Shown: positions 34,149 to 42,138 of the stretch, in pieces
Layout: every line of letters begins with the position of its first letter
Position numbering within the stretch: position 1 is the first letter of the stretch
Notes under the pieces: generated by a model
Databases searched by the model: none
Told to the model about the DNA's origin: nothing
What the model saw: only the letters and a program-made list of their open reading frames with translations
Assembly: GCA_030614915.1 (NCBI GenBank)
Contig: JAUXAG010000016.1
Span: 1 to 54,173 of the forward strand
Length of the DNA stretch: 54,173 nucleotides
Source of the DNA: Actinomycetes bacterium
GTDB taxonomy: Bacteria > Planctomycetota > Phycisphaerae > JAACET01
Direction of reading: 5' to 3'
Made by a program: the position numbers and the translations under genes

Positions 34149-34525
34149 CTTTCGACCTTTCTTCTCTTGACAATTCGACAGGAAAACTAAATTTTTCCAC
34201 CAGCCGCCGGTGAAAATCCCGGACGCCGGCCGGTCAGGACGCAAAGTCTTTTAGGAGGCAACCGGGAGCTTGTCAAGAGTCGGCCAAAAAAATTTTGGCT
34301 CGCAGCTAAGTAAAACCGGCCCAGCCGAGGCGGGATTTGCCTTGACGGTTCTCCAAGGCAGTGGGACAATGGCCGGGGCTGCTGGGGCGGGCTCGAACAG
34401 CTCGGTTTTATCCTTTTGTTATGGCAGAGGTTAGAAAAATAATCTGCCAAACCGGGCCAGACAGGCCCACTCGATCCGCCGAGGAAGCGACCCACAGAAA
34501 GAACACTAAAAATCGAGGTGCAAAA
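34149..34525. promoter_or_regulatory. Divergent intergenic region with a candidate rightward promoter
   Basis: TTGACG at 34342-34347, a 17-bp spacer and GACAAT at 34365-34370 form a fair sigma-70-type promoter for the FtsH-ext-like gene. GC-rich repeats of CCGGC type near 34200-34240 may form a hairpin in the ferredoxin leader. No gene is seen. Confidence 0.35.
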
Positions 34526-34960
34526 ATGAGGCATAGATTATTGTTTGCTGTGCTAACGGTATTTGCATTGTCAGTTTCCGGGGTCCAGGCTGCCGAGCCG
34601 GAGTTTCTGAAATACGAAGATTTCCTCCAGAAGGTTCAGGACGGCAAGGTCAAGTCGGTAACCGTGGGGGGCTGGCCGTTCAGTCAACTGCAGGGAATCT
34701 ATGGGGAAGGGGACAGCGAAACGCCGTTCTTTTCCCCGCGTCCCTTGGAGGCGGCCAACGATCCTCTCTTGCTCGAATTGTTGGAAAAATACCAGGTCAG
34801 CGTGGTCAAGAGAGAGCAGCCCAGGCCCGGTGTCATGGAACTGCTGGCTATGAATATTCAGGGACTGCTTTTGCTGGTGGTGCCCTCGATACTGCTGGTG
34901 TTCGTGATTATCTACGTAATCAAAATAAACAAAAAAATCGACCAAGTGATAATTCACTAA
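34526..34960 (+). CDS. Orphan FtsH extracellular-domain-like membrane protein
   Basis: 144 aa from ATG 34526 with GAGGTG upstream. Signal or first membrane helix at 1-22 (MRHRLLFAVLTVFALSVSGV). Then LKYEDFLQKVQDGKVKSVTV and LLLELLEKYQVSVVKREQ, which match the periplasmic FtsH_ext domain (pattern Y-x-x-F-L-x-x-V-x-x-G-x-V-x-x-V). A second helix follows (LLLLVVPSILLVFVIIYVIK). FtsH's AAA ATPase and zinc-protease parts are absent: it stops after KKIDQVIIH. It could modulate FtsH by mixing with its hexamer. No FtsH gene is in the window. Confidence 0.75.
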   Translation: MRHRLLFAVLTVFALSVSGVQAAEPEFLKYEDFLQKVQDGKVKSVTVGGWPFSQLQGIYGEGDSETPFFSPRPLEAANDPLLLELLEKYQVSVVKREQPRPGVMELLAMNIQGLLLLVVPSILLVFVIIYVIKINKKIDQVIIH

Positions 34961-35337
34961 GGCACAGGCGGGGACGACTTAGCAATCCGCCTGAGACAGT
35001 AAATTGAATAGGCACCTTTCTGCTCGTGCAGAGGTGGTTATTTGGAACTGCCCGTAGTTGCTCTTTAGCCGGGCGGGCATGAAGCTGATGTGCTTTGTGG
35101 GGTTGATGCGGGGCAAACGGCTAAGGTCTGTCCAGGAAAGGCTACAGGACCAATGGCCTGGCCTAAAACAACGTATTTTCGTGCAAATTTTCAACAAAGC
35201 TGTCTCGGAACAGAAAATCCTTGACTGCTCAAGATGATCTTAGCAAAATTATCGATGTCGCACGGAGAAAAGTATGTCGTTTAAGAGTCTATCTGGGAAA
35301 TGTCAGTTTGGATACAAGGCCCTAGTTGCCGCTTAAA
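34961..35337. other. Intergenic region upstream of the sulfatase-like gene
   Basis: No gene with coding character. A possible promoter is TTGACT at 35220-35225, 17-bp spacer, CAAAAT at 35243-35248, about 90 bases ahead of the sulfatase-like start. Confidence 0.3.
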
Positions 35338-36759
35338 ATGCCAGAGGATGATGTGGCCAGAAAAAGATACATTTTGCTGACATTACTGGCAGTGCTTGTG
35401 CTGGGGGGAATATGGGGGCTATACGTTGGCACCGGTGGGCCCACGGCAGCACGGCCAAGGATGCACGTTTTGTTAATCACCCTCGACACCACGCGAGCCG
35501 ACCGCCTGGGGTGCTACGGCTATACGAAGCAGACAAGCCCATGCCTCGATGAATTGGCGAAGCAAGCGGTACAGTTCGATTTAGCTATTGCTCAGGCTGC
35601 GGTGACCCCAGTTTCGCACGCTTCGATTTTGACCGGACTGGACCCCTACCGTCATGGGCTTCGCGTGCTTCATGGATTGGTGGAGAACCGCCTTGCCGAA
35701 GAGCACGAGACCTTGGCAGAAACATGGCAAAAAGTGGGCGGACAAACGGCGGCTTTTGTTAGCGCCTTTCCGGTGACGGCAGCCTTCGGTCTTGAGCAGG
35801 GGTTTGAGCACTTCGACGATCGGTTTCCGCAAGCTGACGGCAAAGGTCTGGTTTCGCCGGATGGCACAGTCAACACCGATATGAGTCAACGGCGAGCAGA
35901 TCACACCACGGACGCAGCAATCAAATGGCTCGACAGTAATGCTGATCCCGATAGGCCCTTGTTTATGTGGGTTCATTACTGGGACCCGCACGACCCCTAC
36001 ATTCTTCCGCCGCAGACGGTTCTTGATAAGTTTGAGCCTGCTTCGCAAAGTAGAGCGGATATCTTGCGGGCGATCTATGATGCGGACGTGTTTTACATGG
36101 ATGCCAATCTCGGCCGACTCTTAGAGGCATTTAGGCGGCGTGGCTTCTGGGATAATACGCTCGTGATAGTCGTAGCCGATCACGGCGAAGGTCTTGGCGA
36201 CCATGACTGGTGGACGCATGGCATACTCTACCAGGAACAAATCCACGTTCCTCTGATTATTCGCGCCCCTGGTATCAAAGGGGCTCTGCGAATTTCATCC
36301 TTGGTCCGCACAATCGATCTGATGCCGACAATTCTGGAGGTGGTGGGAGTTTCGCCAGAGTTCTGGCCAAATATGGATGGCGAAAGTCTCCTGGAAATGA
36401 TGCAGACTGGTCGAACCGGCAGGCAACGCCTTGCTTACTCTGATTCGGTGAACATGTTGACTTATGGAAGACCGGACACCGCAGACAAACGCGACCATAA
36501 GCGTGACAAACTCTACTGTCTCATGGACAAAACACACAAACTCATCTATCACCAGTTGGAGCCGGATAAAACCGAGTTCTACAACCTCCAAACTGACCCT
36601 GGGGAAACGACTAATCTGGCTGCCTCCAGGCCGCCGGCGCTGCAGGCGATGATGAAGCAACTCGAGGCCCTCGAGGCTTTTTCTAATATCATGCCTGGCA
36701 TGACACCTTCGGACTTGGAACGGCTCAAAAAACTAAGGGATTTAGGCTATGTCCAATAA
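35338..36759 (+). CDS. Sulfatase-like hydrolase (alkaline phosphatase superfamily), membrane-anchored
   Basis: 473 aa from ATG 35338; no clear Shine-Dalgarno. Residues about 10-32 form an N-terminal membrane anchor (ILLTLLAVLVLGGIWGLYVG). The fold is unmistakable: HVLLITLDTTRADRLGCYGY, TPVSHASILTGLDPYRHGLR, PLFMWVHYWDPHDPYILPPQ, NTLVIVVADHGEGLGDHDWW and FYNLQTDPGETTNLA. In true sulfatases the nucleophile motif is C/S-x-P-x-R; here the position has Thr (VTPVSHAS) and His instead of Arg. So formylglycine cannot form by the usual rule, and phosphatase, phosphoethanolamine-transfer or other esterase activity is as likely as sulfatase. Confidence 0.85.
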   Translation: MPEDDVARKRYILLTLLAVLVLGGIWGLYVGTGGPTAARPRMHVLLITLDTTRADRLGCYGYTKQTSPCLDELAKQAVQFDLAIAQAAVTPVSHASILTGLDPYRHGLRVLHGLVENRLAEEHETLAETWQKVGGQTAAFVSAFPVTAAFGLEQGFEHFDDRFPQADGKGLVSPDGTVNTDMSQRRADHTTDAAIKWLDSNADPDRPLFMWVHYWDPHDPYILPPQTVLDKFEPASQSRADILRAIYDADVFYMDANLGRLLEAFRRRGFWDNTLVIVVADHGEGLGDHDWWTHGILYQEQIHVPLIIRAPGIKGALRISSLVRTIDLMPTILEVVGVSPEFWPNMDGESLLEMMQTGRTGRQRLAYSDSVNMLTYGRPDTADKRDHKRDKLYCLMDKTHKLIYHQLEPDKTEFYNLQTDPGETTNLAASRPPALQAMMKQLEALEAFSNIMPGMTPSDLERLKKLRDLGYVQ

Positions 36760-37285
36760 AGCAAGCACACTCGGTATTGATTCCCGCCCCCGGCCCACCT
36801 GGCGTTCCAGTAGGTCTGCTTACACCGCCGCAGCAATAAGTCCGGGGAAACAGTTAGAAACTCTATTGAATTAGCGCAATTTAGCAATTCGGCTTAACAT
36901 CCTGATCGGCCGACGGCCAAGACCAGAGCGGATATTCGCGAGGCCATCAAATCGGTGAGGAGTTCTTCTTTCCAGTCCAACTACGCAGAATCTAGAAGAG
37001 TTAGCCGGCAGTAGATTAGAAAAGTCAGTCCGTCCAAAACCCCCAAGATGCCGGGGTCGTCGCCGGTTTCAGCGAGGCCGACCTCAGCGGACGAGTTTGG
37101 GAATGGTCTTTTCCTGGTTCTACTCATAGTAGTATCCAGCCGGCAGTTGTCTTGACAGGCCGGGTAAAATAGCAATACCATGGCCCCCGGAGAATGGCCG
37201 TGGCCGGACTGGTCAGTGGATTTTACGTTGGCTGGGCCGATGGTTCAAGTCTTGCCGGCACGGACCACTCGCTTAGAGGACACGC
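36760..37285. other. Intergenic region, nothing recognised
   Basis: 526 bases between the sulfatase-like gene and nadE. Neither strand shows a convincing frame, RNA gene or hairpin with T-run. It could hold the nadE leader. AGAGGA lies 7 bases before the nadE ATG. Confidence 0.3.
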
Positions 37286-38977
37286 ATGGCCGAGTTGCGT
37301 ATAGCTTTAGCTCAAACCAATCCTACCATGGGCGATTTGACCGGCAATGCCCAGCGGATAGCAGAGCTCAGCAGCCAGGCTCGCAAAGCCGGGGCACAAC
37401 TGGTGGTCTTTGGCGAACTGGCCATCTGCGGATATCCTCCGGAGGACCTGCTGCTGAAAAGGCACTTCCTGGAGGATAACCTCCGCACGGTTCAAGAGCT
37501 GGCTGGGCAGTGCCGCGATATCCCCGTGATAGTAGGTCTTGCCGAGCCCGCAGAGCATGGCTGCTATAACTGTGCCGCGGTCTTGGCTGACGGGAAGATA
37601 GCCGGGGTCTATCGCAAGATACACCTGCCGAATTATGGGGTCTTTGACGAGCGGCGTTACTTTCTGCCCGGTGATTCGCCGACCATTCTGCGGATCAACG
37701 GCCAACAACTGGCTTTGACCATCTGCGAGGACATCTGGGCCGATGTCGATCTGGCTAAGCTGTTGGGCGGCAAGGCCCGGGTACAGGGACTCATAAACAT
37801 CTCGGCTTCACCATTCCACGCCGGCAAGATGTCCCTTAGGCAAGAGCTGCTAACCGAGCGGGCCCGGCAATTGGCCGGACCGGTCTGCTACGTCAACCTG
37901 GTCGGCGGCCAGGACGAGCTGGTCTTCGACGGAGGCAGCATGATCACCGATGCCGCCGGCAGGATAATAGCTGCAGGCCGACGCTTCGCCGAAGACCTGC
38001 TTGTAGCCGACGTACCCCTGCCGGCGCCGGATAAAAAGGGCAAATCGCCCGGCAAGGCCAGGAGGATCACCGTCGAGTCCAAACCGCCAGCGAAGATTCC
38101 GGCGATCCCGGCCCGGCCGGTAGCCAAGATGAGCAACCTCCAAGAGATATACGACGCCTTGGTGTTGGGTACCCGTGACTACACGATGAAGAACGGTTTT
38201 AGCAAAGTGGTCCTGGGCCTTAGCGGGGGGATTGACTCAGGGCTAACCGCGGCCATTGCCGTGGACGCCATGGGAGCCGAGAACGTCATAGCCCTGACCA
38301 TGCCTTCGCAATACTCCTCCGCCGGTACACGCTCGGATACGGTAGCCATGGCCGAGAACCTGGGCATAAAACTAATCACCGTCGGTGTGCAGGAGGTATT
38401 CGAAAAGTACCTTGAGGTACTGAGCGAGGCTTACGGTTCCGGGCGGGGCAAGCTTGAAAATGAAAACCTCCAGGCCCGCATTCGAGCAAACATGCTGATG
38501 GCCCTGTCCAACCGTTTCGGATGGCTGGTCTTGGCCACGGGCAACAAGAGCGAGGTGGCCGTGGGTTATTGCACGCTGTACGGCGACATGGTCGGCGGCT
38601 TCGGCGTACTCAAGGATGTCTTTAAAACCACGGTGTACAAACTGTCCGGCTACGTCAACGACAAGGCCGGCCGGGCGCTCATACCAGCCAGCATCTTGGA
38701 GCGGGCCCCGTCGGCGGAGCTTCGGCCCGACCAGAAAGACTCCGACTCCCTGCCACCTTACGACCTTCTGGATGAGATTCTCAAACGATACGTGGAGGAA
38801 GATAAGGCTCTGGATGACATTATAGCCGAGGGTTTCGAGGCTGACCTCGTAAGGGAGGTGACCCGCTTGGTGGATCACAACGAGTTCAAGCGCCGCCAGT
38901 CAGCCCCCGGGGTGAAGATCACTCCCAAGGCCTTCGGGCGCGACCGCCGGCTACCGATCACCAACCGCTACCGTTAG
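37286..38977 (+). CDS. nadE: Glutamine-dependent NAD+ synthetase
   Basis: 563 aa, two-domain enzyme that makes NAD+ from deamido-NAD+, ATP and glutamine. N-terminal nitrilase-like glutaminase: Glu (VVFGELAICGYPPEDLLLKR), Lys (VYRKIHLPNYGVFDERRYF) and Cys (LALTICEDIWADVDLA). C-terminal synthetase from about 295: PP-loop VVLGLSGGIDSGLTAAIAVD, TMPSQYSSAGTRSDTVAMAE, VLATGNKSEVAVGYCTLYGD and PASILERAPSAELRPDQKDS. The linker at 250-290 is Lys/Pro-rich. ATG 37286 has AGAGGA upstream. Its last bases overlap the stop of a small gene on the other strand. Confidence 0.96.
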   Translation: MAELRIALAQTNPTMGDLTGNAQRIAELSSQARKAGAQLVVFGELAICGYPPEDLLLKRHFLEDNLRTVQELAGQCRDIPVIVGLAEPAEHGCYNCAAVLADGKIAGVYRKIHLPNYGVFDERRYFLPGDSPTILRINGQQLALTICEDIWADVDLAKLLGGKARVQGLINISASPFHAGKMSLRQELLTERARQLAGPVCYVNLVGGQDELVFDGGSMITDAAGRIIAAGRRFAEDLLVADVPLPAPDKKGKSPGKARRITVESKPPAKIPAIPARPVAKMSNLQEIYDALVLGTRDYTMKNGFSKVVLGLSGGIDSGLTAAIAVDAMGAENVIALTMPSQYSSAGTRSDTVAMAENLGIKLITVGVQEVFEKYLEVLSEAYGSGRGKLENENLQARIRANMLMALSNRFGWLVLATGNKSEVAVGYCTLYGDMVGGFGVLKDVFKTTVYKLSGYVNDKAGRALIPASILERAPSAELRPDQKDSDSLPPYDLLDEILKRYVEEDKALDDIIAEGFEADLVREVTRLVDHNEFKRRQSAPGVKITPKAFGRDRRLPITNRYR

Positions 38978-39150
38978 TCCGGCTCGAGCGCCCAGAGCCA
39001 GTGCTCGATCTTGCCGCGCTCTTCGAGTAGCTCCTGCCTGGTTTGGGCGTCGGTTTCGGACAAACCGGTGTCGGCTGTGGCCAGGGCATCCAACTGGGCA
39101 ATGACATCGGCGTAACGACGCTTGATTTGGTCCAATTCCGGCCTGGACAT
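38974..39150 (-). CDS. Small helical protein, 58 aa, convergent with nadE
   Basis: ATG 39150 to TAA 38974. GAGG lies 8 bases upstream of the ATG. Sequence opens MSRPELDQIKRRYADVIAQL and ends EERGKIEHWLWALEPD; it is highly charged, predicted to be two helices, and has host-like codon use. The stop codon overlaps the nadE stop on the other strand. No family is recognised. The clean frame, good ribosome site and protein-like composition support a real gene. Confidence 0.6.
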   Translation of the reverse strand: MSRPELDQIKRRYADVIAQLDALATADTGLSETDAQTRQELLEERGKIEHWLWALEPD

Positions 39151-39310
39151 GGTGAAAACCTCTTCTCTTTCGTTCAGGTGTGGCTGGACACTTATTATAA
39201 CATATTTTCGGTGGCTCGAAGCCGGAAATAAGAAAAATTTAGGGAGTATTTTCAGGTCAAAATAGGCCTAATCAGTCTACATCGGTCATGACTGTAGGAG
39301 ACCGGCGATA

Positions 39311-40315
39311 ATGAGCCGACATAACAGGATCGGCAAACTGGACGCGGCCAAACTGGCCAAGCTGCTGGCCCGCTATGCTCGCTGCAAAGACCGCTCGGTG
39401 GTGCTGGGTCCGGGAGTGGGTCTGGACGCTGCGGCTATAAAAGTCTCGGCTGGAACGCTGGTGTTGGCCTCCGACCCGGTAACCTACGCCAGCGATCAGC
39501 TGGGTTATTACGCGGTCTGCGTTAATGCCAACGACATCTACGTCAGTGGGGCTCGGCCGCGATGGTTCCTGGCCGACGTCCTGCTGCCGCCGGGCGGTGC
39601 TCGCTTGGCGGAGAGAATATTTCGGCAGATGCACCGGGCCTGCGAAGGGCTGGGTATCAGCCTAGTTGGCGGCCATACGGAAATGACACCGGATTTGCCC
39701 CGGCCGATGGTGGCCGGCTTTATGATCGGCGAGCTCTTGGGAAAGAAGCCGCTCAGCGCCGGCGGCTTGCGGGCTGGTGATCGAATAATTCTGACCAAAG
39801 CCTTGGCCATCGAGGGCACGGCCCTGATAGCCCGCGATAAGCAGAAGGAATTGGCGGGAGAGTTTTCCCAGAACTTGCTCAAGCGGGCCAAGCGCTTTTT
39901 GCATCGGCCGGGTTTGAGCGTCGGGGCCGAAGCCACAATCGCTCTGCGTGCCGGCGCCCATGCCATGCACGATCCGACGGAGGGCGGCCTGCTCAACGGG
40001 CTCTGGGAGATGGCCCAGGCCAGCCGCCTGAGCCTGCACATCGATGCGGACCATATCCGGGTATATCCCCAGACCCAGGCCCTGTGCGACCGATTCGGCC
40101 TGGACCCGCTGGGGCTCTTGGCCTCGGGGGCCCTGCTTATCGGTTGCTCGCAGAGGGTGGTAAAAGACTTGTGTCAGCAACTGGAAGCTGCCGATATAAT
40201 GTTTAGCGTAATAGGCTCGGCTGGAACGGGCTCACCGGGGGTGCATTTCACAGACGGCCGAGCGGTCAAGAGAGCCGTAACCGACGAAATACTAAAGGTA
40301 TTCAGGGAAGATTGA
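39311..40315 (+). CDS. AIR synthase-like ATP-binding protein (HypE/ThiL/PurM superfamily)
   Basis: 334 aa; GGAG is 10 bases before ATG 39311. PurM-like fold: VVLGPGVGLDAAAIKVSAGT, ASDPVTYASDQLGYYAVCVN followed by ANDIYVSGARPRWFLADVLL, ISLVGGHTEMTPDLPRPMVA, GDRIILTKALAIEGTALIAR and AHAMHDPTEGGLLNGLWEMA with LLASGALLIGC. Closest in look to HypE, but it ends VTDEILKVFRED and lacks HypE's C-terminal Cys, and no hydrogenase genes are near. Probably a HypE-like family of unknown substrate, common in anaerobes and archaea. Confidence 0.85.
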   Translation: MSRHNRIGKLDAAKLAKLLARYARCKDRSVVLGPGVGLDAAAIKVSAGTLVLASDPVTYASDQLGYYAVCVNANDIYVSGARPRWFLADVLLPPGGARLAERIFRQMHRACEGLGISLVGGHTEMTPDLPRPMVAGFMIGELLGKKPLSAGGLRAGDRIILTKALAIEGTALIARDKQKELAGEFSQNLLKRAKRFLHRPGLSVGAEATIALRAGAHAMHDPTEGGLLNGLWEMAQASRLSLHIDADHIRVYPQTQALCDRFGLDPLGLLASGALLIGCSQRVVKDLCQQLEAADIMFSVIGSAGTGSPGVHFTDGRAVKRAVTDEILKVFRED

Positions 40316-40343
40316 GCCGCACTTCTTTTTTGGAGGACGGACG

Positions 40344-40586
40344 ATGGCTGAAGACAAGAAGACGTCGTGTCCTTGTGGCGGAATAGCAGCTATTGTTATC
40401 GCCGTGCTGACGATTTTGGCCATGGCTGGGACGATAACTGGCCTATGGGTTAGCATTGTGATCTTGGTGCTGGCTATCCTCATAGCCCTCGGCTCATTTG
40501 CCGGTTGCTGCTGCGCCAAGTTCTGCAAGACCAAAGAAGGCGAGTCCTGCTGCCAGCCCCCCGCCGAGCCGCCGCCGACTCAATAG
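40344..40586 (+). CDS. Small Cys-rich membrane protein (80 aa)
   Basis: ATG 40344 with TTGGAGGA upstream. The N-terminal tail has CPCGG; a long hydrophobic part (GGIAAIVIAVLTILAMAGTI and LWVSIVILVLAILIALGSFA) gives two helices; the C-terminus has GCCCAKFC and SCCQPPAEPPPTQ. Both tails would lie on the same side, with eight cysteines that could bind a metal or form disulfides. No known family. It is the last host-like rightward gene before the prophage, 28 bases behind the AIR synthase-like gene. Confidence 0.7.
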   Translation: MAEDKKTSCPCGGIAAIVIAVLTILAMAGTITGLWVSIVILVLAILIALGSFAGCCCAKFCKTKEGESCCQPPAEPPPTQ

Positions 40587-40694
40587 CTCAGGCGATTCTT
40601 ATCGAGCGAAAGTCAGGCAAGTTGTACGCCGCGGGCCCTCAACTCGCTGCTGGATCAAGCTCTCCAGACGCGAAGAAGGCTATGATATAGGTCT

Positions 40695-40892
40695 TCATTC
40701 TAGTAATTGTTGCGCTTGCAGAATCTCTTCTAAGCTGGGATTGGTCAGAAACCAGCCGTCCTGGGGTGGGGTGAAGGGTACGTCTTTTTTTAGGGGGATG
40801 GGGCTGAGCTGCTCAACGTAGATGGCGGGGGGTTTGGCGCAGCCGCTGCAGAAGCTCAGCCAGACGATCGCGATCGTGAGAATATACCGCAT
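40695..40892 (-). CDS. Small lipoprotein, o-spanin (Rz1)-like
   Basis: 65 aa from ATG 40892, with AGGAGA 7 bases upstream. Signal peptide MRYILTIAIVWLSFCSG is followed by the lipobox Cys (FCSGCAK), then a short Pro-rich mature part (KPPAIYVEQLSPIPLKKDVP). It overlaps the preceding gene by 80 bases in another frame. Small outer-membrane lipoprotein plus overlapping inner-membrane coiled-coil partner is the Rz/Rz1 spanin layout, which fuses the two membranes at lysis. Confidence 0.65.
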   Translation of the reverse strand: MRYILTIAIVWLSFCSGCAKPPAIYVEQLSPIPLKKDVPFTPPQDGWFLTNPSLEEILQAQQLLE

Positions 40893-41019
40893 CGTGAATC
40901 TCCTGCAGGCGGGCAAGGCGTGTTTTGCGCTGCTGACGCTGCTGCCAGGCGCGGATCAGAAAAGGCAAGGCCGAGATTATCCCGGCCAAGGCAGAGAGCA
41001 GAGCGAGAAGCGATTTCAT
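40813..41019 (-). CDS. Membrane-anchored helical protein, i-spanin (Rz)-like
   Basis: 68 aa. N-terminal membrane helix MKSLLALLSALAGIISALPF followed by a charged helix (IRAWQQRQQRKTRLARLQEI, DRDRLAELLQRLRQ). ATG 41019 overlaps the stop of the holin-like gene (ATGA), indicating coupled translation. Its 3' part overlaps the lipoprotein gene. Shorter than lambda Rz but with the same topology. Confidence 0.6.
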   Translation of the reverse strand: MKSLLALLSALAGIISALPFLIRAWQQRQQRKTRLARLQEIHDAVYSHDRDRLAELLQRLRQTPRHLR

Positions 41020-41228
41020 TTAGAATCCCCATCGGGGCGGCTGAGCTTCTCGGCTACGTCCTCGGCGGCGGTGCCCAGAATGAACAGGCCGGCTACGGCT
41101 ATGATAGCGGTTACCAGTTTGGCAGCGACGGCCTCTTCAAAACCCAGCACCACGGCTACCGAAGCAGCCAGGGCGGTAAGGGCACTGACGAACTTGCGCG
41201 ATCTTAGAAGTGCTCGTATTACTGACAT
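41016..41228 (-). CDS. Holin-like small membrane protein
   Basis: 70 aa from ATG 41228, with AGGAGG 9 bases upstream. Two hydrophobic segments (VSALTALAASVAVVLGF and AKLVTAIIAVAGLFILGTA) flanked by a basic N-terminus (MSVIRALLRSRK) and charged C-terminus. Size, topology and position beside the spanin-like pair fit a holin, though no specific family is recognised. Confidence 0.6.
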   Translation of the reverse strand: MSVIRALLRSRKFVSALTALAASVAVVLGFEEAVAAKLVTAIIAVAGLFILGTAAEDVAEKLSRPDGDSK

Positions 41229-41260
41229 GTCAAACCTCCTATGGGCCATTCGGCCCCTTC

Positions 41261-41551
41261 CTAATCGGTCCAAGCGAAACTCGAACGTTCAGTCACTGTT
41301 TCCTTGCGGTCATCCAGGCGTCTTTGTATATCCCTAAGGCTCAGCTTGATCTCTTCGAGGCTGAGCTGGAAATGCTCGCGGTCAGCCCTGTAGGCAGCCA
41401 GGCTCACCGACTGCTGGTCGGAGTGGATGTTGCGGTTCTGGATGTGCGATACCAGCAGGGCCACAAACACGCTCTGCAGAGCCACCACCGCCCCCAACAG
41501 GGCCGCGACCAGCCTGGTGGCCGTCTTGGAGTTTGAGTTTGCTCCGGTCAT
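41261..41551 (-). CDS. Small phage membrane protein with coiled coil
   Basis: 96 aa. One membrane helix (TRLVAALLGAVVALQSVFVA) followed by a helical charged region (HFQLSLEEIKLSLRDIQRRL). Likely part of the lysis or host-envelope module. GGGAGA precedes ATG 41551. Confidence 0.6.
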   Translation of the reverse strand: MTGANSNSKTATRLVAALLGAVVALQSVFVALLVSHIQNRNIHSDQQSVSLAAYRADREHFQLSLEEIKLSLRDIQRRLDDRKETVTERSSFAWTD

Positions 41552-41572
41552 CTGTTCATCTCCCGCCCGGGC

Positions 41573-42136
41573 TTATCTGCCCGTCTGGCTGTGGTAGTAT
41601 CCGCAGCGGACGCTCAACTGGGCCTTGGCCCATTGTGGACTTTGCTCATCGGCGATTTCAAACTCGCTCACTTCCGTACCGTCCAGGCTGCTGGAGGTCC
41701 CATACTGGACGTACTCGGCATTACCCCCGCGGGTCTTGTCGGCATACAGAGCGTTGGCAGCGATGTCGGCTAGAGTCGCCAACTCGGCCAATACGTCGGC
41801 CTTGTCGCCCAACTCGTCGGTGTTCTTGCGGGCGTAGATATCCACCTGCAGATTGACGATGGTCACCCGGTTGGAGCTGCTGTCGGCTGCATCGTACTCC
41901 TGGTCTTTTAGCCAGACCACAGCCACGACGGCGTTTTGCTTGGCCAACTCCTCGCTGTAATCTTCGTCGTCCAGAATCACCACGTCGGCAAAGGCTGCCA
42001 CGCCGGATGTGCGTTCGGCCCCAGCCAGGGTCTGCTGAACGTTATTGATTACCGCCCAGCGTCGATTGTTGGTGCTGATCACCCCGGCAGCCGAGGCTGA
42101 GGCTATCACTGTAAATTGTGTTGATACCAATCCCAT
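41573..42136 (-). CDS. Phage structural protein, possible tail terminator/neck protein
   Basis: 187 aa, no signal peptide. Central text VVWLKDQEYDAADSSSNRVT and IVNLQVDIYARKNTDELGDK followed by helices (AELATLADIAANALYADKTR) resembles tail-terminator/minor tail proteins that cap the tube. It starts 2 bases after the upstream structural gene. Assignment is by position and general pattern only. Confidence 0.45.
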   Translation of the reverse strand: MGLVSTQFTVIASASAAGVISTNNRRWAVINNVQQTLAGAERTSGVAAFADVVILDDEDYSEELAKQNAVVAVVWLKDQEYDAADSSSNRVTIVNLQVDIYARKNTDELGDKADVLAELATLADIAANALYADKTRGGNAEYVQYGTSSSLDGTEVSEFEIADEQSPQWAKAQLSVRCGYYHSQTGR

Positions 42137-42138
42137 GG

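Noticed and set aside
36981-37181. Leftward 66-codon frame before nadE
   Set aside because: Composition and start context look random and no ribosome site or family pattern is visible.
40587-40694. Prophage left attachment site
   Set aside because: No tRNA or recognisable core is present and the right end of the prophage is outside the window, so a repeat cannot be verified.
40865-40876. 12-bp palindrome CGATCGCGATCG
   Set aside because: It lies in the overlap of the two spanin-like genes and is explained by codons; no spacing or copy suggests a binding site.
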